This document shows positions 1 to 6,917 of a stretch of DNA of 16,239 nt, piece by piece; positions within the stretch are counted from its first letter, which is position 1, and every line of letters starts with the position of its first letter. Source of the DNA: an uncultured Prevotella sp. (GTDB lineage Bacteria; Bacteroidota; Bacteroidia; Bacteroidales; Bacteroidaceae); contig USRA01000048.1 in the NCBI GenBank assembly GCA_900557035.1, forward strand, positions 1-16,239. The letters run 5' to 3'. Below the pieces are notes generated by a model, which saw only the letters and a list, made by a program, of their open reading frames with translations, searched no databases and was not told the DNA's origin. The position numbers and the translations under genes are program-made.

Positions 1-2
1 TC

Positions 3-668
3 CACGGAACATCTCACCGCTATGTTTCTAAGCGTGTTTGCGAGATTCTCGGTCTTGACCAGAATAACTCAAAGGTAATCACTTGCCACATCGGTAACGG
101 TGGCTCTGTTGCTGCTGTATTGAACGGTAAGGTTTTGGATACTTCAATGGGCTTGACTCCATTGGCTGGTTTGATGATGGGTTCACGTTGTGGTGACATC
201 GATGCTTCTGCTGTTACTTATCTGATGGATAAGTTGAATATGAAGCCACAGGAGATGGCTGACTTCCTGAACAAGAAGAGTGGTGTGCTCGGTATCACTG
301 GTATTTCTTCTGATATGCGCGACATCGAGAACGCTGCAAACGAGGGTAACGAGAAGGCTCAGCTGGCTCTCCGCATGTACGAGTACCGCATCAAGAAGTA
401 CATCGGTGCTTACACAGCAGCTATGGGTGGCGTTGACGCTATCGTATTCACAGCTGGTGTTGGTGAGAACCAGACCGGTCTCCGTGAGGAAGCTTGCAAG
501 AACCTGGAGTATCTTGGCATCAAGATCAATAAGGAGGTTAACGACAAGGTTCGTGGTGAGGAAGCTATCATCTCTACCGATGACAGCAAGGTGAAGGTAG
601 TAGTAGTTCCTACCGACGAGGAGATTGTTATCGCTCGCGATACAATGGAATTGGTTTCTAAGAAGTAA
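3..668 (+). CDS. ackA: Acetate kinase, C-terminal part (5' end outside window)
   Basis: Acetate kinase interconverts acetate + ATP and acetyl phosphate in the cytoplasm, the ATP-yielding last step of the Pta-AckA pathway. The gene enters the window already open in frame 3; the first visible residues are HGTSHRYV, a family signature, so the TTG at 120 is internal and not a start. Further signatures follow in order: CHIGNGGS near bases 93-116, DTSMGLTPLAGLMMGSR near 138-188, and the adjacent GDIDAS, which together form the ASKHA-fold substrate and phosphate loops. The C-terminal part FTAGVGENQ is the adenosine-binding segment. About 221 codons are present of a family length near 400. Pta is expected upstream but cannot be seen. 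The gene ends in TAA, followed 23 bases later by a hairpin terminator. Assignment is very secure. Confidence 0.97.
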   Translation, partial: HGTSHRYVSKRVCEILGLDQNNSKVITCHIGNGGSVAAVLNGKVLDTSMGLTPLAGLMMGSRCGDIDASAVTYLMDKLNMKPQEMADFLNKKSGVLGITGISSDMRDIENAANEGNEKAQLALRMYEYRIKKYIGAYTAAMGGVDAIVFTAGVGENQTGLREEACKNLEYLGIKINKEVNDKVRGEEAIISTDDSKVKVVVVPTDEEIVIARDTMELVSKK

Positions 669-691
669 TTCCACACAATACGATATAATAT

Positions 692-740
692 AAGGTGAAG
701 ACTCAAGACAGCAATGGATGGTCTTCACCTTATTTATTTC
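692..740 (+). terminator. Intrinsic terminator after ackA
   Basis: AAGGTGAAGAC at 692-702 pairs perfectly with GTCTTCACCTT at 721-731 (11 bp). The loop is 18 nt and a T-rich run follows. It separates ackA from the sugar kinase gene. Confidence 0.75.
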
Positions 741-807
741 TTATCATTATTACATGATGAGGCTCCTGCCTGCTGAGGATGGAAGCATCACTTAAATTTT
801 GAGAATT

Positions 808-1854
808 ATGAAAACAAAGATTGTAACTTTCGGAGAAATATTGCTTAGAATCTCTAAGCCTGGTTATCAACGATTATTCCAAGGTCACCGTATGTTCGGC
901 AACTATGGTGGCAGTGAGGCAAATGCTGCCATCTCTCTGGCTCACTTGGGCGATAACGTGGAGTATGTAACCCGATTGCCATACGGCGAGATGGGCGAAG
1001 CTGCGCTGATGCATCTCAGGGAGTTTGGTTTGAATGTTTCTCATGTGGTGCGTGGTGGCGATCGTCTCGGTACCTATTACTTCGAGGAAGCTGTGGCGAT
1101 GCGCAACTCCCGTGTAGTCTATGACCGCAAGAACTCTTCTTTCTATTCCTTGAAGCGTGGTATGGTAAAATGGGATCAGGTACTGGCTGATGCTGCCGTA
1201 TTCCATTGCTCAGGTATTACCTGCGCCATCAGTCGTGATGCGATGGAATCTACCATGGATGCCATCAAGCTGGCGGTTGCTGATGGGCTGACCATCGCCT
1301 GCGATATCAACTATCGCAAGAATCTCTGGGGATATGGTCTGGAACCTCACGATGTGCTCTTCCAGATGATGCAGTATAGCGACATCATCTTCGGTGATCA
1401 GAATGAGTGGGAGGTAGCCAGTGGAGTGCCTCATATTCCTTTCGAGGCTTTGGATGAGAATTATGTAATAGCCAGGGAGGCTTATCTGTCGTATTTCCGC
1501 AAGATGCACCGTCTCTTCCCTAAATGCAAGAAGATGGTGATGGCTGTAAGAAACCAGATTGCCAGCAGCCATCATACCTTGAGCGGTCTGCTCTATGATG
1601 CAGTAGAGGATCAGCTCTATACAACGAGAATCTACGACATACAGCCTATCGTAGATCCGATGGGTGTAGGCGATGCCTTCATTGCTGCCTATATCCACGC
1701 TCACCAGAAGTGGGGCGATGAGAACCAGTATTGCCTGGATTTCTCTCTATCGGCAAGTGCCATCAAGAATACGATTCCGGGCGATCAGAATCTGGTATCT
1801 GAAGAGGAAATCATCAGTAATATGACTTCTTCGGGAGGAAGAATCCAGCGATAG
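808..1854 (+). CDS. kdgK: PfkB-family sugar kinase, probable 2-dehydro-3-deoxygluconokinase
   Basis: A ribokinase/PfkB-family kinase of 348 residues, most like KDG kinases, which phosphorylate 2-keto-3-deoxygluconate to KDPG in uronate and pectin breakdown. N-terminal VTFGEILLRIS and the substrate motif GGSEANAA (residues 35-42) are seen, then RGGDRLGTYYFE and CDINYRKNLW, both typical of the KDG kinase branch. The C-terminal signature reads DPMGVGDAF (residues 283-291), where most PfkB members have D-x-x-G-A-G-D; the catalytic Asp289 is kept but Ala is Val. The end INSxNP-like region is replaced by SALKHT-like ASAIKNTIPGDQNLVS, as in Bacteroidota KdgK proteins. I chose ATG 808 rather than the in-frame TTG at 799 because the protein then begins MKTKIVTFGE. 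It stands alone between two terminators, with no KDPG aldolase beside it, so the exact sugar is inferred. Confidence 0.85.
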   Translation: MKTKIVTFGEILLRISKPGYQRLFQGHRMFGNYGGSEANAAISLAHLGDNVEYVTRLPYGEMGEAALMHLREFGLNVSHVVRGGDRLGTYYFEEAVAMRNSRVVYDRKNSSFYSLKRGMVKWDQVLADAAVFHCSGITCAISRDAMESTMDAIKLAVADGLTIACDINYRKNLWGYGLEPHDVLFQMMQYSDIIFGDQNEWEVASGVPHIPFEALDENYVIAREAYLSYFRKMHRLFPKCKKMVMAVRNQIASSHHTLSGLLYDAVEDQLYTTRIYDIQPIVDPMGVGDAFIAAYIHAHQKWGDENQYCLDFSLSASAIKNTIPGDQNLVSEEEIISNMTSSGGRIQR

Positions 1855-1896
1855 GAATAAAACAAGATTACAATAGAACTATAAGATTCGTGTGAT

Positions 1897-1937
1897 AAGA
1901 ATAAAGGGCAGTCCAAATCGGGCTGCCCTTTATTCTT
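1897..1937. terminator. Bidirectional terminator between convergent kdgK and lpxH
   Basis: AAGAATAAAGGGCAG (1897-1911) pairs perfectly with CTGCCCTTTATTCTT (1923-1937), 15 bp. The stem can extend inward by three more pairs including one G-T. The AT-rich outer half of the stem supplies T-rich tails in both directions, fitting the two convergent genes. Confidence 0.85.
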
Positions 1938-1952
1938 GTAGCTTATTGATTG

Positions 1953-2717
1953 TTATGGTTGGCTCTCGCCTTCTACATATTCTTCCATAAACATGTGTTC
2001 GCCATCGAATACGGCATAGGTGAACTGCCATATCCAGTCGCCCAGAATCATCAGGCGGGTCTTCTTGCTCAGCATCAGGTCCAGCTCTATGTGGCGGTGT
2101 CCGAACATGAAGTAGTCTATATCCTTGTGACTTTGCATGTACTGTTTGGCAAAGCGTACCAGGAATTCTTTCTTTTCGCCCATATAAGGCTCTTCCTTGC
2201 CATCGGCACGTTTCAGACGGCTATGCTTCGCCCAGTTCAGTCCCAAAGACAATCCCCAGCGTGGATGTATGGCATTCAGCAGCCGTTGGCAGGTGCGGTT
2301 GTGGAACATCGCCTTCAGGAGCTTGAACTTCTTGTCCGGGTCACCCAGTCCGTCACCATGGGCAAGGAAGAACACCTTGTCGTAAATTTCCACGGTCTGT
2401 GGTTTATGGTGAACGATCAGTCCGCACTCTTCTTCCAGGTAGCCGTATGTCCATAAGTCGTGGTTGCCGGTGAAGAAATGTACTTCCACTCCCATATCCG
2501 TCAACTCCGAGAGCTTACCCAGGAATCGGGTGTAGCCTTTCGGTACCACATATTTATACTCGTTCCAGAAATCAAACATATCGCCCAGCAGATAGATGGC
2601 TGCAGCCTTGTGCTTGATGCTGTCGAGGAAACGTACGAGTCTGCGTTCCTGCATTCTGCCGTGTGGGATTGCCCACGAGCCGAGATGCGCATCAGAGAGG
2701 AAATATACATTTTTCAT
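1953..2717 (-). CDS. lpxH: UDP-2,3-diacylglucosamine diphosphatase-type metallophosphoesterase
   Basis: A 254-residue calcineurin-like phosphoesterase. LpxH cleaves UDP-2,3-diacylglucosamine to lipid X and UMP at the inner face of the cytoplasmic membrane in lipid A synthesis. The full set of metal-binding blocks is present: SDAHLG (Asp9, His11), GDMFDFW (Asp46), GNHDLW (Asn85, His86), HGDGLG (His120, Asp122) and GHRH (His207, His209). GDMFDFW and the extended helical insert between HGD and GHRH, with residues such as NAIHPRWGLSLGLNWAKHSR, are LpxH-like rather than generic phosphodiesterase. It lies 59 bp downstream of the DUF59 gene on the same strand without a visible promoter of its own, so it is probably cotranscribed. 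The gap holds a 7-bp periodic repeat. Close relatives outside lipid A synthesis exist, so the gene symbol is probable, not certain. Confidence 0.85.
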   Translation of the reverse strand: MKNVYFLSDAHLGSWAIPHGRMQERRLVRFLDSIKHKAAAIYLLGDMFDFWNEYKYVVPKGYTRFLGKLSELTDMGVEVHFFTGNHDLWTYGYLEEECGLIVHHKPQTVEIYDKVFFLAHGDGLGDPDKKFKLLKAMFHNRTCQRLLNAIHPRWGLSLGLNWAKHSRLKRADGKEEPYMGEKKEFLVRFAKQYMQSHKDIDYFMFGHRHIELDLMLSKKTRLMILGDWIWQFTYAVFDGEHMFMEEYVEGESQP

Positions 2718-2732
2718 AAGCGATTCTTTTTA

Positions 2733-2760
2733 AGTGAAGAGTGAAGAATGAAGAGTGAAT
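2733..2760. repeat. Degenerate 7-bp tandem repeat (AGTGAAG type)
   Basis: Four consecutive heptamers, AGTGAAG, AGTGAAG, AATGAAG and AGTGAAT, are followed by AATTCAA. They fill the gap between the DUF59 gene and lpxH. A similar array ends in the same AATTCAA at 6872-6906. Confidence 0.7.
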
Positions 2761-2776
2761 AATTCAACGGTTTGGG

Positions 2777-3097
2777 CTATTCGAAACCAAGTTCTACACG
2801 AGCTTCCTCGCTCATCATACTCTGATCCCAGGCTGGTTCGAATACTAGGTTTACATTGGCAGACTTGATTCCCTCTACGCTATCCACCTTGGTGCGCACA
2901 TCCTCAAGGATGAAGTCGGCTGCAGGGCAGGATGGGGCAGTGAAGGTCATGTCAAGATCTACGGTAGCATCGTCTTTTACGTCTATCTTGTAAATCATGC
3001 CGAGATCCCAGATATTCACTGGTATTTCAGGGTCGTAAACGGTCTTGAGAACATCTACGATCTTTTCTTCTATCTTTGTCTTTTCTTCTTGTGTCAT
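2777..3097 (-). CDS. MIP18/DUF59-family Fe-S cluster assembly factor (SufT-like)
   Basis: A small 106-residue protein consisting only of the MIP18/DUF59 (PaaD-like) domain. Members help mature iron-sulphur proteins in the cytoplasm; stand-alone bacterial forms are often called SufT. The diagnostic YDPEIPVNIWDLG (residues 21-33) is present. So is the conserved reactive cysteine in TAPSCPAAD (Cys57). The acidic C-terminal tail is usual. A strong promoter (3119-3149) lies just upstream, giving a predicted leader of only about 15 nt. The downstream lpxH gene is probably in the same transcript. No suf or isc genes are within view, so the role in Fe-S assembly rests on the family alone. Confidence 0.88.
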   Translation of the reverse strand: MTQEEKTKIEEKIVDVLKTVYDPEIPVNIWDLGMIYKIDVKDDATVDLDMTFTAPSCPAADFILEDVRTKVDSVEGIKSANVNLVFEPAWDQSMMSEEARVELGFE

Positions 3098-3118
3098 AAT
3101 AATCTTTGTTTTTGCCTA

Positions 3119-3149
3119 CAAAGATACTGCAAAATGGGGACAATACAAA
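3119..3149 (-). promoter_or_regulatory. Bacteroidota-type promoter for the DUF59-lpxH unit
   Basis: Read on the minus strand: -33 TTTG (3146-3149), a 19-nt spacer, then -7 TATCTTTG (3119-3126). This is an exact match to TTTG-N19-TAnnTTTG. The -7 edge is 21 bp from the ATG of the DUF59 gene. Confidence 0.8.
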
Positions 3150-3199
3150 AAGAAAAGACACTTTTTTCTTCGTGCCTGCTTAATAATACCGGAAAAAGT

Positions 3200-3889
3200 C
3201 TATAATTTGCCTTTATCGTGATAGGAATAAAAGGCTCCATCGGTGATGATGACATGGTCCATGAAGAAGATGCGCATGATTTCGCAGGCTTTCTGAATCT
3301 GAAGGGTAAGCTGGTCGTCTGCCTTGCTGGGGAGCGGACTGTTGCTCGGATGGTTGTGACAGAAGGCGATGATGGTGGCGTTGTTGAGTACGGCTTCCTT
3401 GATGAGCAGTCGGATATCCACGGCTGTTTCCGTAATGCCTCCGTGCGAGATACAGGAAGCCTTGATGAGCTTGAAATTCTGGTTCATCATCAATACCCAT
3501 GCTTCCTCGGTATTGAGATCCTGCATCTTGGGGAGCATATAGTTGTAGATGGCGAGAGAAGAACCCAAATCCGGGCGATAGCCTATCTTGTCAAGGGCAC
3601 GACGCTTCCCCAGCTCACAGGCTGCAAGCACGGTAATCGCTTTCGCGGGTCCCATACCTTTGTAGCGGGTGAGTTCCTTGATAGTCATCTTGCCGAGAGT
3701 ATTGAGATTGTTGTCGCAGTCTTTCATGATGTGTTTCATCAAATCTACTGCGCTCTCGTCTTGAGAGCCGGAACCTATTAATATGGCTAGCAGTTCGGCA
3801 TTGGATAGTGCTGATGCTCCTAGTCGCTCCAGTTTTTCACGAGGTTTGTCTTCCTCTGCCCATTGCGAAATAGAAAGCTTCTCACTCAT
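3200..3889 (-). CDS. radC: RadC-family JAB/MPN-domain protein
   Basis: A 229-residue UPF0758/RadC protein. Its role is not firmly known; the old link to DNA repair is doubtful, and the C-terminal domain is a JAMM-type metallo-isopeptidase fold. The N-terminal half carries the helix-hairpin-helix region (KELTRYKGMGPAKAITVLAA, residues 71-90). The C-terminal half has the complete metal motif HxH-x7-S-x2-D: His178, His180, Ser188 and Asp191 within HNHPSNSPLPSKAD. The usual HNHPSG is HNHPSN here. The start follows the glycosyltransferase stop by 8 bp, so the two are probably cotranscribed. The MSEKLSISQWAEEDKPREKL start is typical of the family. Family assignment is firm; function is open. Confidence 0.93.
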   Translation of the reverse strand: MSEKLSISQWAEEDKPREKLERLGASALSNAELLAILIGSGSQDESAVDLMKHIMKDCDNNLNTLGKMTIKELTRYKGMGPAKAITVLAACELGKRRALDKIGYRPDLGSSLAIYNYMLPKMQDLNTEEAWVLMMNQNFKLIKASCISHGGITETAVDIRLLIKEAVLNNATIIAFCHNHPSNSPLPSKADDQLTLQIQKACEIMRIFFMDHVIITDGAFYSYHDKGKL

Positions 3890-3897
3890 AGTGTGAT

Positions 3898-4956
3898 CTA
3901 TTTATAGAAAGTCTTGTTGTATGCGCTGAATTCGCTTTGTCCGAGCAGGCATCTCTTCCACCAGGCTGAAAGGAATCCGCAGCCGTAACCCATCAGTTGG
4001 GTGAAGGCGGCACGGATGCTCAGCACGCCAATCTTCACACTGTGATTCTCCCTGCTGCTGTCGATGAACAGCGCAATGATATAGAGAATGATGCCAAGTA
4101 GGCCGATGCAGCCCAATGCTGCCATCGCATTGCCCAGGGTAGGGAATACGTGGACGGTGCCCAGCATATACGGCAAGAAACCGAAGAAGAGCAGAAGGAG
4201 CGTACCTATCACGCCCACGGTGAAGACCATCGGCAGGAGATGTACGAGCTTGAGGCTCTCGGGATATTTCTTGTAGAGGTTGATGCGGGCGATACCGCTG
4301 TTATATACCTGTCGCCAGAATTTGCGGAAATCGGTGCGGCGCTTATGCCATACCCATGCTTCAGGGAACAGACGGCAACGGCAGCCTGCCTTGAAGATAC
4401 GGATGGAGAAATCGATGTCCTCACCAAAACGCATGTTTGAAAAGCCATTCAACTTGAGATAAACATCCCTGCGGATGCCCATGTTGAATGAACGAGGGTA
4501 GAACTTATCCATCTTCTTCTTTCCGCCACGGATACCACCGGTGGTGAAGAAAGAAGTCATGGAATAAGAAATGGCTTTCTGAGTATCTGTAAATGATGAG
4601 TGTGCCTTGTCTGGTCCGCCGAAAGCATCGGCAGGTTCACGGCTCAACTCATCACTTACAGCCTTCAGATAGCCCTCTGGCAAGACTACGTCGCTGTCGA
4701 GTATCAGCAGATACTCGCCCTTGGCACGCTCGGCACCATAGTTGCGACTCTGACCCGGACCAGAGTTCTCCTTATAGTAATAATGTATATCCATCAGGTT
4801 TTCGTATCGCTTGCACACTTCCTCGCAGGGAGTCTGTGAGCCATCCTCTACGATGACAACCTCGAAGTCCTTCTCCGTCTGATGGGTAAGGCTCTCTAAC
4901 AGTTCGTCCACTTCGTCAGGACGGTTGAATACTGGTACTATGATGGAATATTTCAT
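3898..4956 (-). CDS. Membrane-associated family 2 glycosyltransferase
   Basis: A 352-residue GT-A fold glycosyltransferase. The N-terminal catalytic domain (about 1-230) begins YSIIVPVFNRPDEVDELL. It has the nucleotide-sugar residues VEDGS (37-41), the DxD-type metal motif DSD (87-89) and a candidate catalytic-base motif GEDIDFSIR (Glu179-Asp180). A WVWHKRR segment follows, as in lipid- or envelope-directed GT2 enzymes. The C-terminal part has two strong membrane segments (about 237-262 and 276-298) and a third hydrophobic stretch (308-330), so it is anchored in the inner membrane with a cytoplasmic active site. The sugar donor and acceptor cannot be told from sequence. It sits 63 bp after efp and 8 bp before radC on the same strand with no visible promoter or terminator between. 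Confidence 0.88.
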   Translation of the reverse strand: MKYSIIVPVFNRPDEVDELLESLTHQTEKDFEVVIVEDGSQTPCEEVCKRYENLMDIHYYYKENSGPGQSRNYGAERAKGEYLLILDSDVVLPEGYLKAVSDELSREPADAFGGPDKAHSSFTDTQKAISYSMTSFFTTGGIRGGKKKMDKFYPRSFNMGIRRDVYLKLNGFSNMRFGEDIDFSIRIFKAGCRCRLFPEAWVWHKRRTDFRKFWRQVYNSGIARINLYKKYPESLKLVHLLPMVFTVGVIGTLLLLFFGFLPYMLGTVHVFPTLGNAMAALGCIGLLGIILYIIALFIDSSRENHSVKIGVLSIRAAFTQLMGYGCGFLSAWWKRCLLGQSEFSAYNKTFYK

Positions 4957-5019
4957 TCTTCTTACTATTAAGGGTTAAGTTTGCTCGATAAGAGCGTAAT
5001 CTTCTTGTTGAAAGACGGA

Positions 5020-5586
5020 TTACTCGCTTACACGACCGAGGTAGCTGCCGTCACGAGTATCAACCTGGATGGTCTCGCCCTCGTTAACGAACAAAGGAAC
5101 GCGAACCTCAGCACCAGTCTCGAGAGTAGCTGGCTTGGTAGCGTTGGTAGCAGTGTTACCCTTTACACCTGGCTCAGAGTGAGTGATCTTCAGGGTAGTC
5201 TTTGCTGGCATTTCAGCCAAGAGGATAGTACCGTCTGTAGTATCAGTAACAACCTCAACTACGTCACCCTCCTTCATATACTGACCGCCAGTAACGTTCT
5301 CCTTAGCGATAGGCACCTGCTCGAAAGTCTCCTGGTTCATGAAGATGCAACCAGTAGCGTCCTCGTAGAGGTACTGGTAAGGGCGGCGCTCAACGCGAAC
5401 ATCCTCCAATTTGAAACCTACCTGGAATGTACGTTCCAATACACGACCGTCGGCAACATTCTTCAATTTTGTGTTCATTACGGTGTTACCTTTACCTGGC
5501 TTTCTGTGCTGAAAGTCGATACAAACCCATACTTTGCCATCCATGCGGATGCAAGTTCCAATCTTAATTTCCTGTGAATTAATCAT
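5020..5586 (-). CDS. efp: Translation elongation factor P
   Basis: EF-P binds between the P and E sites of stalled ribosomes and promotes peptide bond formation at polyproline stretches. The protein is 188 residues, the normal length. I start it at ATG 5586 (MINSQEIKIGTCIRMDGKVW); the open frame continues upstream to 5682, but that part crosses the promoter and reads as unrelated hydrophobic sequence. Three beta-barrel domains are present: the KOW-like domain I with tip loop HRKPGKGNT (Lys32 at the modification position), the central domain (VLERTFQVGFKLEDVRVERRPYQYLY split around the domain I/II joint), and the C-terminal domain ending EGETIQVDTRDGSYLGRV. The tip lysine is the residue modified by lysylation or other means in some bacteria; no modifying enzyme is in the window. 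Transcription is from a good promoter at 5632-5662. Confidence 0.97.
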   Translation of the reverse strand: MINSQEIKIGTCIRMDGKVWVCIDFQHRKPGKGNTVMNTKLKNVADGRVLERTFQVGFKLEDVRVERRPYQYLYEDATGCIFMNQETFEQVPIAKENVTGGQYMKEGDVVEVVTDTTDGTILLAEMPAKTTLKITHSEPGVKGNTATNATKPATLETGAEVRVPLFVNEGETIQVDTRDGSYLGRVSE

Positions 5587-5631
5587 TTCTTGTTTTATCT
5601 TGAATGTTATTATTATTCTCGTAATCGGGTG

Positions 5632-5662
5632 CAAAGTTACGGCAAAATGATGAAAAAACAAA
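5632..5662 (-). promoter_or_regulatory. Bacteroidota-type promoter of efp
   Basis: Minus strand: -33 TTTG (5659-5662), a 19-nt spacer, -7 TAACTTTG (5632-5639). It predicts a leader of about 40 nt. It is divergent from the rpmH promoter about 75 bp away. Confidence 0.8.
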
Positions 5663-5710
5663 GGGAAAATCGAAAAAAACATAAATATTTAAGCTAAATT
5701 TGGTAGTTTT

Positions 5711-5742
5711 CTTGGTTATTTGAGAAATTATGCGTAATTTTG
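5711..5742 (+). promoter_or_regulatory. Probable promoter of rpmH
   Basis: The -7 element TAATTTTG lies at 5735-5742. The -33 box is imperfect (CTTG at 5711-5714, 20-nt spacer). The hairpin GCCC-AAAAA-GGGC (5745-5757) follows at the expected transcription start, so the mRNA would begin in or next to a stem-loop. Confidence 0.6.
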
Positions 5743-5806
5743 CAGCCCAAAAAGGGCGTATTTTGCTCTTTTGTGAAGAATATTAATTAAAAAATAAATA
5801 AGAAAA

Positions 5807-5962
5807 ATGAAAAGAACATTTCAGCCTCACAATCGTCGTCGCGTGAACAAGCATGGTTTCCGTGAGCGTATGGCAACAAAGAATGGTCGTCGCGTATTGG
5901 CTTCTCGCCGTGCTCATGGCCGCAAGAAGTTAACTGTTTCTGACGAGCACCACGGAAAGTAA
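5807..5962 (+). CDS. rpmH: 50S ribosomal protein L34
   Basis: A 51-codon gene for ribosomal protein L34, a basic protein of the large subunit that packs into 23S rRNA. The translation starts [18 protein letters not shown] and continues [20 protein letters not shown], then [13 protein letters not shown]. This matches the L34 consensus almost throughout, including the Arg/Lys-rich helix and the KLTVSDE tail seen in Bacteroidota. Start ATG 5807 follows an A-rich leader with no Shine-Dalgarno, as is usual for this phylum. Its own promoter and terminator make it a monocistronic unit, unlike the rpmH-rnpA arrangement common in other bacteria; rnpA and dnaA are not nearby. Confidence 0.97.
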   Translation: MKRTFQPHNRRRVNKHGFRERMATKNGRRVLASRRAHGRKKLTVSDEHHGK

Positions 5963-6036
5963 TTTCCGATAGGGAAATTCGTCTTCGACGATGACATTAA
6001 AAGCAGCAAGGAGAGATTCTTTGCTGCTTTTTGTGT
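5961..6036 (+). terminator. Terminator region after rpmH
   Basis: AAAAGCAGCAA (5999-6009) pairs with TTGCTGCTTTT (6021-6031), 11 bp with a loop of about 11 nt, followed by further T residues. Two small hairpins precede it: AATTTCC/GGAAATT (5961-5979), which overlaps the stop codon, and CGTC-TTC-GACG (5980-5990). The three stem-loops are stacked head to tail. Confidence 0.8.
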
Positions 6037-6085
6037 TTTTATGACTTTTTATATTGTGATGAAACGCAAAAACTTGGCGTTTTAT

Positions 6086-6116
6086 TTTGTATTGTCTTCG
6101 ATTATTCCTATCTTTG
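6086..6116 (+). promoter_or_regulatory. Bacteroidota-type promoter of the PASTA-rluD-ddl unit
   Basis: -33 TTTG (6086-6089), 19-nt spacer, -7 TATCTTTG (6109-6116). The ATG of the PASTA gene is at 6133, so the leader would be only about 10 nt. Confidence 0.8.
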
Positions 6117-6132
6117 CACCAAAAAAGAAAGA

Positions 6133-6867
6133 ATGACTTCATCTGAGTTTATAAATAAGTTTAAGAGTAAGTATCTCTGGGGCAACCTGGGCGCCATGTT
6201 CCTGGTGCTGGTTTTGCTCTGCGTCGGTGTCAAGTTCGGCATCGATATCTACACCCATCATGGTGAGGCCATCCGTGTGCCGGATATCAGATACAAGAAT
6301 ATCAATGATGCCACCCGCATCCTTGATGATGCCGGATTGGAAATTGTGGTTTCGGATACCGGATATGTTCGTTCGCTCCCTGCCGATTGTATCCTGGAGC
6401 AGACGCCGGTGTTCGGAGAGGTGGTAAAGTCGGGACATATCATCTATGTCACGATCAACTCCAACCATTCTCCTCGCATCACCATTCCTGATGTCATCGA
6501 CAACAGTTCTCTGAGAGAGGCGATGGCTAAGTTGACCGCCATGGGATTCAAGCTGGGTTCACCGGAATACATACCTGGCGAGGAAGACTGGGTTTATGGT
6601 ATTCTCGTTAAGGGCAGGCATGTGGTGGCTGGCGATAAGGTTTCTATCGATGATGTGCTCATCATTCAGGTAGGTAATGGTCAGCGCGACACTACCGACT
6701 CCTTCGATATGGTGGATCCTGTCTATCACGAGAACGATGATGTGATGGAGGGAGAAGGTGATGGTACTGAAAGCACCGAAGATAACTTCGAGGTGGTTCC
6801 GGGAACTGAATCTACAGAAACAGCCCCTGCTACACACGAACACCAGCAGAAAGAGGTGGTGGAGTAG
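6133..6867 (+). CDS. PASTA-domain membrane protein
   Basis: A 244-residue single-pass membrane protein. A short cytoplasmic N-terminus is followed by one membrane segment (about residues 16-38: LWGNLGAMFLVLVLLCVGVK). Two PASTA domains lie outside: about 47-110 (from IRVPDIRYKNINDA to IIYVTINS) and about 115-182 (from ITIPDVIDNSSLREA to LIIQVG). The acidic, Ser/Thr/Glu-rich tail looks disordered. PASTA domains bind peptidoglycan or beta-lactam-like ligands in Ser/Thr kinases and PBPs. This protein has no kinase or transpeptidase domain, so it is a stand-alone sensor or scaffold of unknown partner. ATG 6133 is preferred because the promoter at 6086-6116 rules out the upstream start at 6031. Ddl two genes downstream suggests a wall-related role (inference). 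Confidence 0.9.
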   Translation: MTSSEFINKFKSKYLWGNLGAMFLVLVLLCVGVKFGIDIYTHHGEAIRVPDIRYKNINDATRILDDAGLEIVVSDTGYVRSLPADCILEQTPVFGEVVKSGHIIYVTINSNHSPRITIPDVIDNSSLREAMAKLTAMGFKLGSPEYIPGEEDWVYGILVKGRHVVAGDKVSIDDVLIIQVGNGQRDTTDSFDMVDPVYHENDDVMEGEGDGTESTEDNFEVVPGTESTETAPATHEHQQKEVVE

Positions 6868-6871
6868 GAGA

Positions 6872-6906
6872 AATGAAAAGTGAAGAACGATGAGTGAAGA
6901 ATTCAA
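6872..6906. repeat. Degenerate 7-bp repeat (ARTGAAR type) over the rluD start region
   Basis: Heptamers AATGAAA, AGTGAAG, AACGATG and AGTGAAG are followed by AATTCAA. The array begins 4 bases after the PASTA stop codon and contains the GTG (6894) that could serve as an rluD start. It is closely related to the array at 2733-2760. Confidence 0.65.
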
Positions 6907-6917
6907 TAGTAATACGA

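Noticed and set aside
183..728. Long minus-strand ORF opposite ackA
   Set aside because: It lies over the strongly conserved ackA frame and has no recognisable domain; it is a mirror of the codon bias.
793..801. Possible -7 element before kdgK (TAAATTTTG)
   Set aside because: Spacing inside the element is one base too long, it lies too near the ATG, and no -33 box is seen.
3150..3199. Possible terminator after radC on the minus strand (CTTTTTC against GAAAAAAG)
   Set aside because: Only A-T rich imperfect pairing, without a GC core; not supportable as a terminator.
5587..5682. N-terminal extension of EF-P by 32 residues
   Set aside because: The extension crosses the efp promoter and reads as hydrophobic non-family sequence; the ATG at 5586 gives the standard EF-P start and length.
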